64,000 bases of DNA from G963662905 sp963676415. GTDB taxonomy: Bacteria > Bacteroidota > Bacteroidia > Bacteroidales > WRLA01. Location: the NCBI GenBank assembly GCA_963676415.1, contig OY781097.1, positions 3,844,001 to 3,908,000 on the forward strand, given 5' to 3'. A model generated the notes under the pieces. That model worked only from the letters and a program-made list of their open reading frames with translations. It was not told the origin of the DNA and did no database searches. Shown piece after piece: positions 61,424 through 64,000 of the stretch. Each line of letters starts with the position of its first letter. Positions within the stretch are counted from its first letter, which is position 1. The translations under genes and the position numbers were made by a program.

Positions 61424-63571
61424 ATGCCACAAAAGCTATCCTTACGATCGTTGATTAAAAAGGAGTTTGTGCGCTCAGCACTTATTCCTATTGCCGTTAT
61501 TGAAGTGCTTTTACTGGTACTCTATTTTAGTATCAATTTTTATAAAGATCTTCAAACGCGCAATACACTTTTAAAGGAAGTTCAGGAGAATATACAGGAA
61601 ATCAGTGCACGAGAGCAAGCCAAAATAAACATTGAACTCAGGCAAATCAGTGATATTGCGAAAATATTGCAAAACGACAACCAACGCGTTTTTCAGCACC
61701 CTGATTTGATGCAAAGACCTGATGAAAAGCCAATATTCAAAAAACTAGAAAATGGTATAATTTATAAAGAAAATGACAACGGCGGTAGTAGTATATTTGT
61801 AAGTGCACATCAGGAAAAAACCCCGGAATTATGGAAAAAGATTGCGTTTACCGAAGCTATGGATCCTCTTTTCAAAGATTTTACAGATCAAAACGACCTG
61901 ATTGTTGCTATTTATATCAATACATGGGACAATGTAAACCGCTACTTCCCTTTTATCCCAAAAGTCTGGGAACAATACGAAGCAAACCTGAATATTCCCG
62001 ACTTTAATTTTTACTATCTCGCTGATGAAAAGCACAATCCGGAGCGTAAACCTGTATGGACAGATGCTTATCTCGACCCTGCCGGAATGGGCTGGATGGC
62101 TTCATGCATTGTACCGGTTTATAATGATGATTTCCTCGAAGGCGTAACGGGCATTGATGTTACAATAGCCCGTTTTGTGCAAAATATCCTCAATATGAAA
62201 ATCCCATGGGACGGCCAGGCGTTTTTGGTAGATGAAAGCGGTACAATTCTGGCAATGCCCGAGGGCGTTGAGAAACTACTCGATTTAAAAGAGCTGCAAG
62301 GCCATAAATATGATAATACCATTAAAAAGGACACGTATAAACCCGATGATTTCAATATCCTGAAAAACAAGCGTATCCCGGAGCGAATCAAGGAATTGTT
62401 CCACAGCAAAGAAACCATTCAGGAAATAGAACTGAAAGATCAGGTGTATATCGTTTCTCAGGAAATTATCCCGGAAACCGGCTGGCATTTATTCTTTTTA
62501 ATTGATGAAAATATTGTTTTTGAACCCGTTTATGATTTATATAAAACCGGTTTAGGCTTGGGTTATGCAGCCATTGTGTTTCTCGTCGGATTTTACATCC
62601 CCTTCTTTGTTTACCTGATTCGCAAATCGCGCAAAATGGCCGATAAAATCAGTAAACCACTAAATTATATGGTTGTAGCCAGCACCGACATCACTTCCGA
62701 CCTGGAAAATATGGAGGCACGTTTGCAGGCTGTTGGCATCAGTGAGCTGGATGAATTGAGCAGAAATTTCAATATCATGACTACCGAGCTCCAGAACCTG
62801 TATCAGGAAATGGAGAGCAAAATTGCAGAAGGCATCAATCAATTACGCGAAAAAGACCATCTGATAATCAAACAATCGCGACAGGCTGCCATGGGTGAGA
62901 TGATTGGAAATATAGCGCATCAATGGCGGCAACCGCTCAACAGCATCGGTGTGCTGGTACAAAACCTCGAGGATGCCTACGAATTTGGTGAACTGGATGA
63001 AAAATACCTGAACGAAAAGGTTTTGCAGATTATGAACATGCTGCAATATATGTCGCAGACCATTGACGATTTCCGGAATTTCTTTAAACCCAACAAAGTC
63101 GTCGAAAGCTTTGGACTGGCTTCTGTCATTGATAAATCGGCAAAACTTATTGAAGCCGCTTATAAAGCCGCCAACATCAATATTGATATCGACATACAAA
63201 GCGATTGTACTGTGCAAGGCTATCCCAACGAATTCAGCCAGGTAATCCTCAATATTTTGATGAACTCTCGTGATATTGTAATCGAACGTTCCCTCAAAAG
63301 AGCGACTGTAAAAATATCATTGAAAATTGAGGGAAACAAAAGCCTGCTGAAAATTTCAGATAATGCCGGCGGTATTGATGCCGAGCATTTTGACCATCTT
63401 TTTGAACCTTATTATACAAGCAAGGAAATGGGAACCGGTTTGGGGCTATATATGTCAAAAATGATTATCGAAAAAAATATGAATGGAAAAATCATTGCCA
63501 AAAACCAAGGTAATGGAGCTTGTTTTACTATTGAAATACCAGTAAATGAAACTACCGACCGAAAAATATAA
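61424..63571 (+). CDS. dCache sensor histidine kinase (HQWRQP type)
   Basis: 715 residues. One membrane helix (about 18-36) precedes a dCache-like periplasmic domain (about 40-365, with FPFIPKVWEQ, LDPAGMGWMASCIVPVYNDDFLEGVTGIDVT in parts), a second helix (about 378-397) and a HAMP-like region. The HisKA domain carries His499 in NIAHQWRQPL, and the HATPase domain has NILMNSRD, DNAGGID and GTGLGLYMSK. It probably senses a small periplasmic ligand. It lies between a degenerate kinase and a receiver gene in one operon. Confidence 0.9.
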   Translation: MPQKLSLRSLIKKEFVRSALIPIAVIEVLLLVLYFSINFYKDLQTRNTLLKEVQENIQEISAREQAKINIELRQISDIAKILQNDNQRVFQHPDLMQRPDEKPIFKKLENGIIYKENDNGGSSIFVSAHQEKTPELWKKIAFTEAMDPLFKDFTDQNDLIVAIYINTWDNVNRYFPFIPKVWEQYEANLNIPDFNFYYLADEKHNPERKPVWTDAYLDPAGMGWMASCIVPVYNDDFLEGVTGIDVTIARFVQNILNMKIPWDGQAFLVDESGTILAMPEGVEKLLDLKELQGHKYDNTIKKDTYKPDDFNILKNKRIPERIKELFHSKETIQEIELKDQVYIVSQEIIPETGWHLFFLIDENIVFEPVYDLYKTGLGLGYAAIVFLVGFYIPFFVYLIRKSRKMADKISKPLNYMVVASTDITSDLENMEARLQAVGISELDELSRNFNIMTTELQNLYQEMESKIAEGINQLREKDHLIIKQSRQAAMGEMIGNIAHQWRQPLNSIGVLVQNLEDAYEFGELDEKYLNEKVLQIMNMLQYMSQTIDDFRNFFKPNKVVESFGLASVIDKSAKLIEAAYKAANINIDIDIQSDCTVQGYPNEFSQVILNILMNSRDIVIERSLKRATVKISLKIEGNKSLLKISDNAGGIDAEHFDHLFEPYYTSKEMGTGLGLYMSKMIIEKNMNGKIIAKNQGNGACFTIEIPVNETTDRKI

Positions 63572-63572
63572 T

Positions 63573-64000
63573 ATGACCGTCCTTTATGTGGAGGACGAAC
63601 ACTACATCAGGGAGCCTTTTGCAGAGATGCTGGAAAGACGTGTAAAAACCGTCATCACTGCCGAAAACGGTGAAGAAGGATTGAAAAAATTCCGCGCATT
63701 TAAACCCGATATGATTGTGACTGATATCAAAATGCCGGAAATGGACGGTCTTGAAATGGTGGAAACAATCAGGAAGGAAGGCTTTAAAACGCCGGTAATT
63801 GTAACTACTGCCTTTGAATTCCGCGACCTGCTTTTTAAGTCCATCGAACTGGGAATCAACAAATATCTTGTGAAGCCCATCAAAAGGAAAGCGATTGTGG
63901 ACGCCTTGGACGATTTATATCAGATCCACCTGTTCTACAAAAGTTATGACCAAAACAACCAACTTTTGGAAATCGTTCTTGATACCGAATCAAATATCGT
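63573..64000 (+). CDS. Response regulator, N-terminal part (partial)
   Basis: The frame runs off the window end. The ATG at 63573 gives MTVLYVEDEHYIREP; an ATG at 63546 would overlap the kinase by 26 bases. A receiver domain is visible (VEDE, MIVTDIKMPEMDGLEM, VTTAF, LVKPIKRKAI) with the phospho-acceptor Asp in TDIKMPEMDG. A further helix (DLYQIHLFYKSYDQ) continues beyond it. It is the probable partner of the dCache kinase. Confidence 0.85.
   Translation, partial: MTVLYVEDEHYIREPFAEMLERRVKTVITAENGEEGLKKFRAFKPDMIVTDIKMPEMDGLEMVETIRKEGFKTPVIVTTAFEFRDLLFKSIELGINKYLVKPIKRKAIVDALDDLYQIHLFYKSYDQNNQLLEIVLDTESNI

Overview
The window looks like the chromosome of a free-living or environmental member of the Bacteroidota (Bacteroidales-like by content). 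The evidence is type IX secretion tails (a type B CHU_C domain on the giant protein at 13377-19457, type A tails at 27957, 55738 and 56616), SprB repeats, SusD-free but T9SS-rich surface proteins, a two-component-propeller/Y_Y_Y sensor, Bacteroidota promoters (TTG-N19-TAnnTTTG) and few Shine-Dalgarno sites. The DNA is moderately AT-rich. No plasmid, phage or rRNA operon is visible; one tRNA-Leu(GAG) is present.

Layout. 1-5.3 kb: end of an AbgT-type transporter, a propeller-sensor SpoIIE phosphatase next to its likely SiaC-type phosphoprotein target, and sucD. 5.3-10.5 kb (minus strand): redox genes (thioredoxin-like, YdhR-like, flavodoxin-like, SDR), an outer-membrane barrel and a PAS-PAS-sigma54 activator; a -24/-12 promoter and a 13-bp palindrome lie between activator and operon. 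10.6-13.3 kb: serA, four-helix-bundle and DUF1015 operon with a clear terminator. 13.4-19.5 kb: a 2026-residue SprB-repeat surface protein. 19.5-20.6 kb: a frameshifted AmmeMemoRadiSam radical SAM gene. Two 226-bp MITE-like copies in inverted orientation (6935-7160 and 20578-20803) bracket this whole 13.4-kb block.

20.9-27.9 kb: DMT transporter, cyclic-nucleotide-domain histidine kinase and ComB in an overlapping operon; a satellite of TTAACCA heptamers that carries a duplicated four-helix-bundle gene; a lone receiver; a sulfide:quinone oxidoreductase-like flavoprotein with a small partner ORF. 28-39.7 kb: DUF362 membrane protein, MFS carrier, TruC-like pseudouridine synthase, a 5'-truncated Panacea-type toxin-antitoxin pair, DUF3298 protein, tRNA-Leu, TPR proteins, peptidase E, aromatic amino acid hydroxylase, and a YafQ-type toxin-antitoxin pair, with several palindromic elements between genes.

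39.7-50.3 kb is the most coherent block: a glycyl-radical dehydratase with its activator (HypD/HypE-like), Xaa-Pro peptidase, a Delta1-pyrroline-2-carboxylate reductase-like enzyme and a trans-3-hydroxyproline dehydratase, followed by S37 and C69 peptidases. Together they would release hydroxyproline-containing peptides and convert both 4- and 3-hydroxy-L-proline to proline-pathway intermediates, as expected for a collagen or gelatin consumer. A frameshifted toxin-antitoxin locus interrupts it at 46.7-47.25 kb. 50.4-64 kb: second DMT transporter, hybrid histidine kinase, tRNA-dihydrouridine synthase, two small T9SS proteins, an S9 peptidase, and at the right edge a degenerate histidine kinase, an intact HQWRQP-type histidine kinase and a receiver protein that runs off the end.
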